A DNA stretch of 64,000 nt from contig CAKTEM010000005.1 of the NCBI GenBank assembly GCA_934548045.1, positions 62,001-126,000 on the forward strand. Reading direction: 5' to 3'. This stretch comes from an uncultured Faecalibacterium sp. GTDB taxonomy: Bacteria > Bacillota > Clostridia > Oscillospirales > Ruminococcaceae. Shown in pieces: positions 25,993 to 34,876 of the stretch; position 1 is the stretch's first letter; each line of letters opens with the position of its first letter. The position numbers were made by a program, and so were the translations under genes. Under the pieces are notes generated by a model. That model was not told the origin of the DNA. It searched no databases and worked only from the letters and a program-made list of their open reading frames with translations.

Positions 25993-27201
25993 ATGGGTTT
26001 AGGTAAGAAGACGATCGACGATCAGAATTACTGCGGCAAGAAGGTGCTTGTCCGCTGCGATTTCAACGTTCCGATGAAGGACGGCGTCATCACCAATGAG
26101 AACCGTATCAATGCGGCTCTGCCCACCATCCAGAAGCTCATCAACGACGGCGCAAAGGTCATCCTGTGCAGCCACCTGGGCAAACCCAAGAACGGCCCCG
26201 AGGCAAAGTTCAGCCTGGCACCGGTCGCAGTTGCCCTGAGCGCAAAGCTCGGCAAGAATGTTGTCTTCGCAGATGACGACAATGTTGTCGGCGAGAACGC
26301 AAAGGCTGCTGTTGCTGCCATGAACAACGGCGACGTTGTCCTGCTCCAGAACACCCGTTTCCGCAAGGAAGAGACCAAGAACATGCCTGAGTTCTCTCAG
26401 GATCTGGCTTCTCTGGCAGACGCTTATGTTGACGACGCATTCGGCAGCTGCCACCGCGCACACTGCTCCACCGCAGGCGTCACCGACTACATCAAGGATA
26501 CCGCTGTTGGTTACCTGATGGAGAAGGAGATCAAGTATCTGGGCAATGCAGTCAACGATCCTGTCCGCCCCTTCACCGCAATTCTGGGCGGCGCAAAGGT
26601 TGCAGACAAGCTGAACGTTATCTCCAACCTGCTCGAGAAGGTCGATACCCTCATCATCGGCGGCGGCATGGCTTACACCTTCGTCAAGGCTCAGGGCTAC
26701 GAAGTCGGCAAGAGCCTGTGCGATGACTCCAAGCTGGACTACTGCAAGGAGATGATGGCAAAGGCGAAGGAGAAGGGCGTCAAGCTGCTCCTGCCTGTCG
26801 ATACCGCTTGCGTTGCAAACTTCCCCGACCCCATCGACGCTCCGGTCGAGACCACCATTGTTCCTGTCACCCAGATCCCGGCTGACATGGAGGGCTGCGA
26901 CATCGGCCCCGAGACCATGAAGCTCTTCGCTGACGCTGTTAAGGCTTCCAAGACTGTTGTCTGGAACGGACCTATGGGCGTCTTCGAGAACCCGACTCTG
27001 GCAGCTGGCACTCTGGCAGTTGCAAAGGCTATGGCTGAGAGCGACGCTACCACCGTTATCGGCGGCGGCGACAGCGCAGCAGCTGTCCAGCAGATGGGTC
27101 TGGGCGACAAGATGACCCACATCTCCACCGGCGGCGGCGCATCTCTGGAGTATCTGGAGGGCAAGGAGCTGCCCGGCATCGCAGTTATCCAGAACGCATA
27201 A
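25993..27201 (+). CDS. pgk: Phosphoglycerate kinase
   Basis: Glycolytic enzyme transferring the acyl phosphate of 1,3-bisphosphoglycerate to ADP. 402 aa. Visible: KVLVRCDFNVPMKDGVITNE (residues about 17-36, substrate arginine), CSHLGKPKNGPEAKFSLAPV, DDAFGSCHRAHCSTAGV, ILGGAKVADKLNVISNLLEK and VWNGPMGVFE plus IGGGDSAAAVQQMGLGDKM for ADP binding. GAGGAG precedes the ATG. Leads pgk-tpiA-gpmI. Confidence 0.98.
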   Translation: MGLGKKTIDDQNYCGKKVLVRCDFNVPMKDGVITNENRINAALPTIQKLINDGAKVILCSHLGKPKNGPEAKFSLAPVAVALSAKLGKNVVFADDDNVVGENAKAAVAAMNNGDVVLLQNTRFRKEETKNMPEFSQDLASLADAYVDDAFGSCHRAHCSTAGVTDYIKDTAVGYLMEKEIKYLGNAVNDPVRPFTAILGGAKVADKLNVISNLLEKVDTLIIGGGMAYTFVKAQGYEVGKSLCDDSKLDYCKEMMAKAKEKGVKLLLPVDTACVANFPDPIDAPVETTIVPVTQIPADMEGCDIGPETMKLFADAVKASKTVVWNGPMGVFENPTLAAGTLAVAKAMAESDATTVIGGGDSAAAVQQMGLGDKMTHISTGGGASLEYLEGKELPGIAVIQNA

Positions 27202-27224
27202 GTTTTCAAGTAGCATCCTGACAG

Positions 27225-27261
27225 GTGCGGCGGCAGTTTCGCCGCCGCACTTTTGTTTTTT
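27225..27261 (+). terminator. Intrinsic terminator after pgk
   Basis: GTGCGGCGGC and GCCGCCGCAC form a perfect 10-bp stem with TTTTGTTTTTT following. Some readthrough to tpiA is likely since no clear tpiA promoter was found. Confidence 0.8.
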
Positions 27262-27270
27262 GTAGAGTGC

Positions 27271-27295
27271 GTTTTTCCGCCGCAGGCGGAAAAAC
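27271..27295 (+). promoter_or_regulatory. Second hairpin between pgk and tpiA
   Basis: GTTTTTCCGCC and GGCGGAAAAAC are perfect complements around GCA, just after the terminator tail. It could stabilise a processed tpiA message; role unknown. Confidence 0.4.
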
Positions 27296-27334
27296 ATTTC
27301 AACAACAAATAAAGAAGTAGAGGAGAACACTACA

Positions 27335-28105
27335 ATGGATAAGGCAAAGCGCAAGGCCATTATTGCTGGCAACTGGAAAATGAACAAGACCGCGACCGAG
27401 GCTGCAAAGCTGGTCGACGAGCTGATCCCTGCCGTCAAGGACGCAGGCTGCGAGGTCGTCATCTGCACCCCGTACACCGATCTGGTGACCGCTGTCGAGA
27501 AGACCAAGGGTACCAATATTCACGTCGGTGCTGAGAACGTCCACTTCGAGAAGTCCGGCGCATTTACCGGCGAGATCAGCGCAGATATGCTGGTCGATCT
27601 GGGCGTCGAGTACGTCATCGTCGGCCACTCCGAGCGTCGTCAGTACTTCGCAGAGACCGACCAGACCGTCAACAAGCGCGCTCTGGCTGCTCTGAACGCT
27701 GGCCTGAAGGTCATCATCTGCGTCGGCGAGAGCCTGCAGCAGCGTGAAGAGGGTGTCACCGAGGAGCTGGTCCGTATGCAGACCAAGATCGCTCTGCGTG
27801 ATGTCACCGCTGAGCAGATGGCAAATGTCGTCATCGCTTACGAGCCCATCTGGGCCATCGGCACCGGCAAGACCGCTACCGCTGAGCAGGCTGAGGAAGT
27901 CTGCGCTCAGATCCGCAAGGTCATCGGCGAGGTCTACGGCGAGGCAGTCGCAGAGGCTACCACCGTCCAGTACGGCGGCAGCATGAACGCAAAGAACTGC
28001 GAAGAGCTGCTGAGCAAGAAGGATGTCGACGGCGGCCTGATCGGCGGCGCATCCCTCAAGGCTCCGGATTTTGCAGTCATCGTCAACGCTGCAACCAAGG
28101 GCTAA
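27335..28105 (+). CDS. tpiA: Triosephosphate isomerase
   Basis: Interconverts dihydroxyacetone phosphate and glyceraldehyde-3-phosphate. 256 aa TIM barrel. Visible: IIAGNWKMNKTATEAA (catalytic Asn/Lys), VIVGHSERRQYFAETD (catalytic His), VIAYEPIWAIGTGKTAT (catalytic Glu) and VQYGGSMNAKNCEELL phosphate loop. GAGGAG precedes the ATG. gpmI follows after 29 bases. Confidence 0.98.
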   Translation: MDKAKRKAIIAGNWKMNKTATEAAKLVDELIPAVKDAGCEVVICTPYTDLVTAVEKTKGTNIHVGAENVHFEKSGAFTGEISADMLVDLGVEYVIVGHSERRQYFAETDQTVNKRALAALNAGLKVIICVGESLQQREEGVTEELVRMQTKIALRDVTAEQMANVVIAYEPIWAIGTGKTATAEQAEEVCAQIRKVIGEVYGEAVAEATTVQYGGSMNAKNCEELLSKKDVDGGLIGGASLKAPDFAVIVNAATKG

Positions 28106-28134
28106 GTTGAAATTTTTAAGGAGTAAATACCAAT

Positions 28135-29661
28135 ATGTCCAAAAAACCTGTTCTTCTGTGCATCATGGATGGCTTCGGCTGGACGCCGAACGAGACTTAC
28201 GGCAACGCTGTCGCAGCCGCAAACAAGCCTTTCATTGATTCGCTGATGGCAAAATACCCCATGACGACCATCGACGCTTCCGGCATGGCAGTCGGCCTGC
28301 CCGACGGTCAGATGGGCAACTCGGAAGTCGGCCACACCAACATGGGCGCAGGCCGCATCGTGTATCAGCAGCTCACCCTGATCACCAAGTCCATCCGTGA
28401 CGGTGAGATGCTCAAGAACCCCGTCCTCGTCAAGAATATGAAAGCTGCCATCGACGCAGGCAAGGCCATCCACCTGATGGGTCTGGTCGGTACCGGCGGC
28501 GTTCACAGCCACGCGGACCACTGGTTCGGCGTGCTGGAAATGGCAAAGCACATGGGCGCGACCGAGGTCTATCTGCACTGCATCACCGATGGCCGTGATA
28601 CCGACCCTCACGCCGGCAAGGGCTTCCTCGCTGACCTGCAGGCAAAGCTGGATGAGTTGGGCATCGGCAAGATCGCCAGCGTCAGCGGCCGTTACTACGC
28701 AATGGATCGCGATAACAACTGGGATCGCGAGGAGAAGGCTTATGCTGCTTTCGTTTACGGCGAGGGCAACCACGCCGCAAACGCACAGGAGGCCATCGAG
28801 GCTTCCTATGCAGCCGACAAAACCGACGAGTTCGTTCTGCCCTGCGTCACCTGCGAGGGTGGCCGTGTGCAGGATGACGACACCGTCATCTTCATGAACT
28901 TCCGCCCGGACCGCGCTCGTCAGATGACCCGTATCTTCTGCGACGACGCCTTCACCGGCTTCGAGCGTCGCGGCGGCCGCAAGCATGTCAACTATGTATG
29001 CATGGCCGAGTACGACGCAACGATGCCCAACTGTGAGGTCGCATATCCTCCCGTTGAGCTGAAGAACGTTCTGGGTCAGTACCTGTCCGAGAACGGCAAG
29101 ACCCAGCTCCGCATCGCTGAGACCGAGAAGTACGCTCACGTCACCTTCTTCTTCAACGGCGGCGTCGAGGCTCCCTATGAGGGCGAAGACCGCTGCGTCA
29201 TCCCCAGCCCGAAGGTCGCGACTTACGACCTGAAGCCCGAGATGAGCGCACCCGAAGTCGCTGCTGAGTGCAAGGCTCGCATCGAGAGCGGCAAGTACGA
29301 TGTTATCATCCTCAACTTCGCAAACTGCGACATGGTCGGTCATACCGGCGTGTTTGAGGCTGCTGTCAAGGCCGTTGAGGCTGTCGACAAGGCTGTTGAG
29401 GAAGTCGTCACCGCTGTCCTGAATGTAGGCGGCTGTGCGTTCCTGACCGCTGACCACGGCAACGCTGAGAAGATGAAGAACCCGGACGGCACTCCGTTCA
29501 CGGCTCACACCACCAATGTGGTTCCCTTCGTCGCCATCGGCTGCGGCGATGTCAAGCTCCGCGAGGGCGGCTGTCTGGCAGATATCGCTCCTACTATGCT
29601 GCCCTATATCGGCCTGCCTGTTCCGGCAGAGATGACCGGCAAGAGCATCATCGTGGAGTAA
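28135..29661 (+). CDS. gpmI: 2,3-bisphosphoglycerate-independent phosphoglycerate mutase
   Basis: Mn-dependent enzyme of the alkaline phosphatase superfamily converting 3- to 2-phosphoglycerate. 508 aa. The catalytic serine lies in PDGQMGNSEVGHTNMGAGR (about 57-75), the phosphotransferase insertion has HSHADHWFGVLEMAKHMGA, and metal ligands include NCDMVGHTG and TADHGNAEKM near the C-terminus. AAGGAG precedes the ATG. Followed by a clear terminator. Confidence 0.98.
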   Translation: MSKKPVLLCIMDGFGWTPNETYGNAVAAANKPFIDSLMAKYPMTTIDASGMAVGLPDGQMGNSEVGHTNMGAGRIVYQQLTLITKSIRDGEMLKNPVLVKNMKAAIDAGKAIHLMGLVGTGGVHSHADHWFGVLEMAKHMGATEVYLHCITDGRDTDPHAGKGFLADLQAKLDELGIGKIASVSGRYYAMDRDNNWDREEKAYAAFVYGEGNHAANAQEAIEASYAADKTDEFVLPCVTCEGGRVQDDDTVIFMNFRPDRARQMTRIFCDDAFTGFERRGGRKHVNYVCMAEYDATMPNCEVAYPPVELKNVLGQYLSENGKTQLRIAETEKYAHVTFFFNGGVEAPYEGEDRCVIPSPKVATYDLKPEMSAPEVAAECKARIESGKYDVIILNFANCDMVGHTGVFEAAVKAVEAVDKAVEEVVTAVLNVGGCAFLTADHGNAEKMKNPDGTPFTAHTTNVVPFVAIGCGDVKLREGGCLADIAPTMLPYIGLPVPAEMTGKSIIVE

Positions 29662-29693
29662 TTTCACGGTCTTCTCATTGAAAATCTGAACCC

Positions 29694-29732
29694 CAAAGCC
29701 ATCGCAGTTACACGACTGCGGTGGCTTTTCTG
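29694..29732 (+). terminator. Intrinsic terminator after gpmI
   Basis: AAAGCCATCGCAGT pairs with ACTGCGGTGGCTTT around TACACG, with TTTTC following. Confidence 0.8.
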
Positions 29733-29761
29733 CGTATGTGAAATATTTTCCAAGGCCAGCG

Positions 29762-29789
29762 TTGACAGCCCGGACCAATGCGGTATAAT
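29762..29789 (+). promoter_or_regulatory. Promoter of HD-GYP-like gene
   Basis: TTGACA (29762-29767) and TATAAT (29784-29789), 16-base spacing. Confidence 0.85.
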
Positions 29790-29850
29790 GATAATGAGAA
29801 AAAATGCTCGGAAAAGTAGAAGACTGGTGTTTTGAGGGGAAGTTTTATTG

Positions 29851-31698
29851 ATGAAGGATGCACGCTGCGACCAGTACATTGAAAATCTGCGAAAGGTCCG
29901 CGCGCTTTCAAAGCCGGAGTTTGAGCCGGGAACGGATGCACAGGTGGTGCTGGACACCATCCAGAAAAACGCATCCGAATCGTTTTTGCTGATGAAGGAG
30001 AGCAACCAGATTTTGAACGAGCTGGTCTACTCCCGAAAGGCTGAAGACCTGACCGATGAGGACATCGACGAGCTGCAGGAGTTTGCCGGAAAACTGTTCT
30101 CCTATTCAAACAGTGAGGATGACGGCATTGCATATAAAATCCACTGTCTGCTGTTGGAAGCGGCCAGACTGCGTGGAGATGCCCCGTTCATTATCCGTGA
30201 GCTGTACAACTGTGGTGTGACGCTCTATTATCTGAACATCAAGAGTGACCGGGTGGGCGTCAATCCCTTTGGAAAACGAATTCGCGCCTATTTTGAAGAG
30301 GGAGCGCAGTATATCAGCCGCTATGAGGAGTTGGACGTCAAGACGCGCGGCTTTATCATCCGCTGTCTCGGCAACAGCAAGATGACTCTGCCAAGAAAAA
30401 GCTATGCGTCCTGCCGCGTTTACATGGATATCTTCGACCATGCAATGGCGATCATGACCGACCCTTATTATCGGCAGCTGAACCCGGAAATGCCGTGGGA
30501 AAACTTCATTTACTCCATGTACATGGACCAGCTCAGTATTCTGCCCTATCTGCGAGAAAACGACGATCCGGAGATCGCCGCAAGAGTTTATGAAGCGGCA
30601 AAATATGTCTATGAAAAGTGCGGAGAAAACAAGGGCGAGGAAGCCCGTCTCCAGAACTGGCGCGTGAATTATTTCTACTGGGTGGCCCAGTATCACACCG
30701 GGCGCAGAACAGCTCGCAGTCTTATGGAGACAGTGCTGAGTTCGTTCGAGCGAGTCGACCATGCGGATTTCACGTCGACGGGAGTGAACAATAATCTGAA
30801 GCTGCCGAGTTACATGTATCATTGTATTCAACTTCTTGACCCGGAAGACCGGGCAGAATTGGACAAGCGCATCAAGGACAGCAAGCGGTGCTGTCTGGAA
30901 TATCTGGACAAGATGCCGGCTACCCGGTATCCACAGCTGGCAAGTGTTGCCGTGACAGATTTGGTGGAGACTCTCCCGGCGATAGAGAAAACAAACAACA
31001 GGGGAAGTTTGAACTACATTCTGGCGGCACACCGCCCGACTTATGTTCACTCGCTGATGGTCGCTTACCTGACCCGGCTTTTTATCGCAGAACTGCTGAA
31101 AAAACATCCGGAAAAGCTCGTCGGCCTGATGGGATATCAGACCGTGGAAGAGCTGCAGACCCACACAGAAAAAATCTGCGAGATGGCTTATGAGTGCGGC
31201 CTGTACCATGACCTCGGCAAATGCTTAGTGATTATGTATATCAGCACGAACTCTCGCCGACTGCTGGATGAAGAGTTCGACTGTATCCAGTGGCACCCGG
31301 TGTTCGGTTATGACCTGCTGGCGCAGATCGGCCACCGGGAGGATCTGGGGCAGGCGGCACTGTACCACCACCGCTTTTACGATGAGACCGGCGGCTACCC
31401 GAAAAACTATGGCAGCTGCCTGCCGGAGATGAAAGCCATCGTCGACGTGCTGAACGTCACCGACTCGCTGGACGCCGCCACGGATAATATCGGCCGCTGC
31501 TATATGGAGGCAAAGCCCATTGATGCCCTCATCGGCGAGTTCCGCGCCCAGAAAGGCACCCGTTACGCACCCTATGTCGTCGACCTCTTCGATGACCCGT
31601 CCTTCACCTCCGGCGTGAAAGAAAACCTGAATAAAGCCCGGAAACAGGTCTACCTGCAGGTCTATGAGGTGGCCGAAGAACAAAACGCAGAAGTGTGA
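29851..31698 (+). CDS. HD-GYP-like domain protein with helical N-terminal region
   Basis: 615 aa cytoplasmic protein without membrane segments. Residues 1 to about 390 are mostly helical (TPR-like by appearance, no domain I can name). The C-terminal third is an HD hydrolase: H400 (YVHSLMVAYLTRLF), H453-D454 (GLYHDLGKCL), H482 (IQWHPVFGYDLL), H506-H507 (ALYHHRFYDETGGYP). The last block is a variant of the HD-GYP signature HHERxDGxGYP with DETGGYP, so it may be a cyclic-dinucleotide phosphodiesterase or a degenerate relative. Start is ATG 29851 rather than the TTG just before it. Own promoter; the lipoprotein gene follows after 38 bases. Confidence 0.75.
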   Translation: MKDARCDQYIENLRKVRALSKPEFEPGTDAQVVLDTIQKNASESFLLMKESNQILNELVYSRKAEDLTDEDIDELQEFAGKLFSYSNSEDDGIAYKIHCLLLEAARLRGDAPFIIRELYNCGVTLYYLNIKSDRVGVNPFGKRIRAYFEEGAQYISRYEELDVKTRGFIIRCLGNSKMTLPRKSYASCRVYMDIFDHAMAIMTDPYYRQLNPEMPWENFIYSMYMDQLSILPYLRENDDPEIAARVYEAAKYVYEKCGENKGEEARLQNWRVNYFYWVAQYHTGRRTARSLMETVLSSFERVDHADFTSTGVNNNLKLPSYMYHCIQLLDPEDRAELDKRIKDSKRCCLEYLDKMPATRYPQLASVAVTDLVETLPAIEKTNNRGSLNYILAAHRPTYVHSLMVAYLTRLFIAELLKKHPEKLVGLMGYQTVEELQTHTEKICEMAYECGLYHDLGKCLVIMYISTNSRRLLDEEFDCIQWHPVFGYDLLAQIGHREDLGQAALYHHRFYDETGGYPKNYGSCLPEMKAIVDVLNVTDSLDAATDNIGRCYMEAKPIDALIGEFRAQKGTRYAPYVVDLFDDPSFTSGVKENLNKARKQVYLQVYEVAEEQNAEV

Positions 31699-31736
31699 AC
31701 CCACACCGAGAAACAAATCAGACAGGAGGTATTATC

Positions 31737-32978
31737 ATGAAACGTGTATGGATGACCGCAGCGGCTGCGGTGCTGGCCCTCAGCGTGCTGGCCGGTTGTA
31801 GTGGAGTGGATTATCCCTCTTCCTCTTCACCGTCCTCTCGCCCCAATGGCACCGGCAGCAGCACCACCACCGGCCAGAACCCCGGGAATGGGAATTCTGG
31901 TGGCTCGAACAGTTCAAGCAGTTCGTCGTCAAGCTCTGCCAGCTCGAAACCAGAAGAGACGACGCCGTGGAAGTATCGGAGTTATGGTGGTGACGGCGTT
32001 ACGATAACGGGTTATGACGGCGAGCTGGCCGGTGACGTTACCATCCCGAGTAAAATCGGAAACTATACGGTCACTGGTATCGAAAATAATGCCTTTGACG
32101 GCAACGAGAAAATCACATCCTTGACGGTTCCCGGTACGGTGACAAGTATCAGTCAGTATGCGTTCCGTGGCTGTACAAATTTGAAAAAGGTAACCTTGCA
32201 GGAAGGCGTGGAGTCCATCGGATACCTTGCATTTGCCAGATGCACGAACCTTACGGAAGTGAACCTTCCTTCTACCATCAACTATATCGAGAACCTTGCG
32301 TTCAGAACGTGTACCAGTCTGGAACAAATCGTTATCCCGGAAAACACCAAGGGTCGGGAAACGAAGATCCAGCACTGCGCATTTGAGTATTGCTCCAAAC
32401 TGAAGAAAATCTACCTTCCGAAGACGCTGAAAAAGATTGATAACCCGTTTACTGGTGATACCAGCGTGGACTATATCTATTACGGTGGAACCAAAGAAGA
32501 CTGGGAAAATATCAGCATATCGGATTATAGTATTGATGCTGCCACAGTGATTCTGTATAAGCAGAAGCCGGAAAGCATCAATGTCACGCCGTCGGATGAG
32601 GACTTGGCGGCAGACAATGATGCAGGTGACCCAAATGCAGATGCGATGCTTTATGAGTTCCGTCAGGATGTTCTGAAAGCATTTAATATCCGCCGTGCCA
32701 AGGCAGGCTTGAAGCCGTTCAGAATGAATATAAAGCAACTGAATGAAATCGCACAGCAGAAGAGTGAAGACCAGACGGGAACATTCAATGTATATGAGAC
32801 TATGAATCAGAATAAACTATACGGTTCAAAGGCGTATACATGGGGCGGATTTGCTTATCGTGAGTTGGTGAAAATGCAGAACGACGATTGGTTCCCAGAC
32901 TTAGTGTTGAGTGAAAAATATAAGGCAATCGGTGTTGGTTTGTGTGATGGTGAATGGTGTATCATCTTCATCGGATAA
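31737..32978 (+). CDS. Lipoprotein with leucine-rich repeats and a CAP-like C-terminus
   Basis: 413 aa surface lipoprotein: signal MKRVWMTAAAAVLALSVLAGC with lipid Cys21, a Ser/Gly/Asn-rich linker (about 24-75), then BspA-type leucine-rich repeats from about residue 90 to 270 (units such as ITSLTVPGTVTSISQYAFRG and LTEVNLPSTINYIENLAF). The last 90 residues (VLKAFNIRRAKAGLKPFRMN and, at the end, YKAIGVGLCDGEWCIIFIG) resemble the outer strands and helix of a CAP/SCP domain but lack its histidines. Binding or adhesion is a guess. Base composition is more AT-rich than neighbours, suggesting transfer. ATG follows GGAGG. Confidence 0.72.
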   Translation: MKRVWMTAAAAVLALSVLAGCSGVDYPSSSSPSSRPNGTGSSTTTGQNPGNGNSGGSNSSSSSSSSSASSKPEETTPWKYRSYGGDGVTITGYDGELAGDVTIPSKIGNYTVTGIENNAFDGNEKITSLTVPGTVTSISQYAFRGCTNLKKVTLQEGVESIGYLAFARCTNLTEVNLPSTINYIENLAFRTCTSLEQIVIPENTKGRETKIQHCAFEYCSKLKKIYLPKTLKKIDNPFTGDTSVDYIYYGGTKEDWENISISDYSIDAATVILYKQKPESINVTPSDEDLAADNDAGDPNADAMLYEFRQDVLKAFNIRRAKAGLKPFRMNIKQLNEIAQQKSEDQTGTFNVYETMNQNKLYGSKAYTWGGFAYRELVKMQNDDWFPDLVLSEKYKAIGVGLCDGEWCIIFIG

Positions 32979-33000
32979 CACGATATAACCCATAACGAAC

Positions 33001-33034
33001 AAGAGGCCGCTGCAAGCACTGCAGCGGCCTCTTT
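33001..33034. terminator. Bidirectional terminator between lipoprotein and patatin genes
   Basis: AAGAGGCCGCTGC and GCAGCGGCCTCTT are perfect complements (13 bp) between convergent genes. Confidence 0.85.
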
Positions 33035-33046
33035 GCTATGCTGTTG

Positions 33047-33916
33047 TTAAGTGTTCGACTCCGCCTTGGCTTTCTCAAAGAACGCCTTGATTTTGTCGAT
33101 TTGGATCTCTGCGACGGCCCGGCCGGTGTCGTACACCCGGCGGAGCTGTTTCGGGTCGCGCTCCATGGCACCGATTTCCAAAGGAATTGGCGGACGGATG
33201 ACGTAATCCTGCCCGGCCTGTTCCAGCATCGAGATGTAGGAAAGCGTCTCGTTGTACCGCTCGTGGCGGTCGGCGACGGCTTCCACAAAGGCAGGGTGGC
33301 GGAAATATTTTGCCCGGATGGCAGGCAGGAACTGGTTCTTTTTCTTGACGAAGCCCTTGGGCTGGGTCAGGATGATGAGGTTCCGCTTGTAGCCGATGGA
33401 CTCGAAGAAGCGGACGGGGATCGAGTCGGCCACGCCGCCGTCCAGCAGGGAATAGTGGCCGATCTTGACGATCTTGGCTGCCAGCGGCATGGACGCCGAA
33501 GCCTCCATCCACTGGATGTCCTCGGCGTCACCGGTGCGGCATTTGTGGTAGATGGGGTCGCCGGTCCGGACGTCGGTGCAGACGACAAAAAAATCCATGG
33601 GCGAGGTGCGGAACGCCTCGGCGTTGAAGGGATCCAGCTTTTCGGGCACATCGTGGTAGCAGAACTGCTCGCTGTACAGGTTGCCGGTGCGGATCAGGTT
33701 CTTAAAGCTGGCATATCGCTTGTCGTTGCAATACTCGGTGTTGTAGCGGATGGTGCGCCCGATTTGGTGGGATTTGTAGTTGCAGCCGAACACCGCGCCA
33801 GCCGAAACGCCGATCGCGCCGTCTGCCTCGATGCCGTGTTCCATCAGCACATCCAGGACGCCTGCGGTGAACATACCGCGCATCGCACCGCCCTCCATGA
33901 TCAATCCTGTCTTCAT
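33047..33916 (-). CDS. Patatin-like phospholipase family protein
   Basis: 289 aa cytoplasmic lipid acyl hydrolase of the patatin fold (RssA/YjjU type). The oxyanion hole GGAMRGMFTAGVLD is at the N-terminus, the nucleophile elbow GVSAGAVFG follows at about 39-47, and the catalytic Asp is in the SLLDGGVADSIP block (about 163-174), completing the Ser-Asp dyad. No signal peptide. The natural substrate is unknown. Minus promoter at 34002-34029. ATG after AAGGAG. Confidence 0.92.
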   Translation of the reverse strand: MKTGLIMEGGAMRGMFTAGVLDVLMEHGIEADGAIGVSAGAVFGCNYKSHQIGRTIRYNTEYCNDKRYASFKNLIRTGNLYSEQFCYHDVPEKLDPFNAEAFRTSPMDFFVVCTDVRTGDPIYHKCRTGDAEDIQWMEASASMPLAAKIVKIGHYSLLDGGVADSIPVRFFESIGYKRNLIILTQPKGFVKKKNQFLPAIRAKYFRHPAFVEAVADRHERYNETLSYISMLEQAGQDYVIRPPIPLEIGAMERDPKQLRRVYDTGRAVAEIQIDKIKAFFEKAKAESNT

Positions 33917-34001
33917 ATACCATAACTCCTTCTTCTCAAACGTGCCGCGCCCACAGTAGCGGCAGCACTCCGGGCGGAGCCTTCCACCCGTGCTTGCTTA
34001 C

Positions 34002-34029
34002 AGTATACTCAAAATTTTTAAGAAAACAA
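34002..34029 (-). promoter_or_regulatory. Promoter of patatin-like gene
   Basis: TTGTTT (34024-34029) and TATACT (34002-34007) on the minus strand, 16 bases apart. The rest of 33917-34229 shows only this and the xpt promoter; no purine riboswitch was seen. Confidence 0.65.
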
Positions 34030-34155
34030 GAGAGAAAAATCTAAATCCTATCCGCATGGGCAGCAGAGTTTTTGAAATTTTCGCAAGAGTCATACTTTTG
34101 CAAGAACTGCGTAAAATCGAGGAGAACTTTTTGTCAGATTTCGGCAGGAAAAGGC

Positions 34156-34184
34156 TTGCCAAAGCAGGCCGGATTCGGTATACT
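34156..34184 (+). promoter_or_regulatory. Promoter of xpt
   Basis: TTGCCA (34156-34161) and TATACT (34179-34184), 17-base spacing. Confidence 0.75.
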
Positions 34185-34229
34185 AGGTGAAATAAAAAGG
34201 AAATATGAGCTTGGAGGAGACAAAAGACT

Positions 34230-34823
34230 ATGAAACTGCTGGAAGATCGTATCCGAAAAGATGGCATTGTCCGCGAGGGCAACGTGCTGAAGGTGGACAG
34301 CTTCATCAACCACCAAATGGACATTCCGCTGTTCCGGGAGATGGCCCGGGAGTGGAAACGCCTGTTCGACGGCAAGCCCATCAACAAGGTGCTTACCATC
34401 GAGGCCAGCGGCATCGGCGTCGCCGCCGTGGTCGCCAGCGAGTTCAATGTTCCGGTGGTCTTCGCCAAAAAGTCGATGAGCATCAACCTCGACTACAACA
34501 ACTACGAAACCAAGATCGAGTCCTTCACCCACAAGAAAATTTACAACGTCATCGTCTCCAAAAAGTTCCTGACGCCGGATGACCATCTGCTCATCATCGA
34601 CGACTTCCTTGCCAACGGCTGCGCCCTGATGGGCCTGCTGGAACTGGCAAATGAGGCAGGCGCGACCGTCGAGGGCATCGGCATCGCCGTCGAAAAGGGC
34701 TTCCAGCAGGGCGGCGAACTCATCCGCAGCAAGGGCTATCAGCTCGAGAGCCTCGCCATCGTCGATTCGATGGACAGCACTACCGGCGAGATCAAGTTCC
34801 GCGAGCAGCCGCATCAGAATTGA
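34230..34823 (+). CDS. xpt: Xanthine phosphoribosyltransferase
   Basis: Salvages xanthine to XMP using PRPP. 197 aa of the PRTase fold; begins MKLLEDRIRKDGIVREGNVL, has VLTIEASGIGVAAVVASEFN and the PRPP loop LLIIDDFLANGCALMGLLEL, as in Bacillus Xpt, and FVFAKK-type block VVFAKKSMSINLD. GGAGGAG precedes the ATG by about 11 bases. In many Firmicutes this gene is under a guanine riboswitch, but none is visible here. Confidence 0.94.
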   Translation: MKLLEDRIRKDGIVREGNVLKVDSFINHQMDIPLFREMAREWKRLFDGKPINKVLTIEASGIGVAAVVASEFNVPVVFAKKSMSINLDYNNYETKIESFTHKKIYNVIVSKKFLTPDDHLLIIDDFLANGCALMGLLELANEAGATVEGIGIAVEKGFQQGGELIRSKGYQLESLAIVDSMDSTTGEIKFREQPHQN

Positions 34824-34842
34824 AAATAGAATGGATTTCTCA

Positions 34843-34876
34843 AAGAGGTATGACCGTCGGGCCGTACCTCTTTTTT
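34843..34876. terminator. Terminator after xpt
   Basis: AGAGGTA and TACCTCT stem with a TTTTTT tail on the plus strand; it touches the stop of the convergent PBP gene. Confidence 0.8.

Noticed and set aside
25999..29778. Two minus-strand open frames of 505 and 558 codons
   Set aside because: Antisense to pgk and gpmI, both fully conserved glycolytic genes.
33917..34229. Purine riboswitch upstream of xpt
   Set aside because: None of the conserved purine-aptamer loop motifs is visible; only promoters are found.
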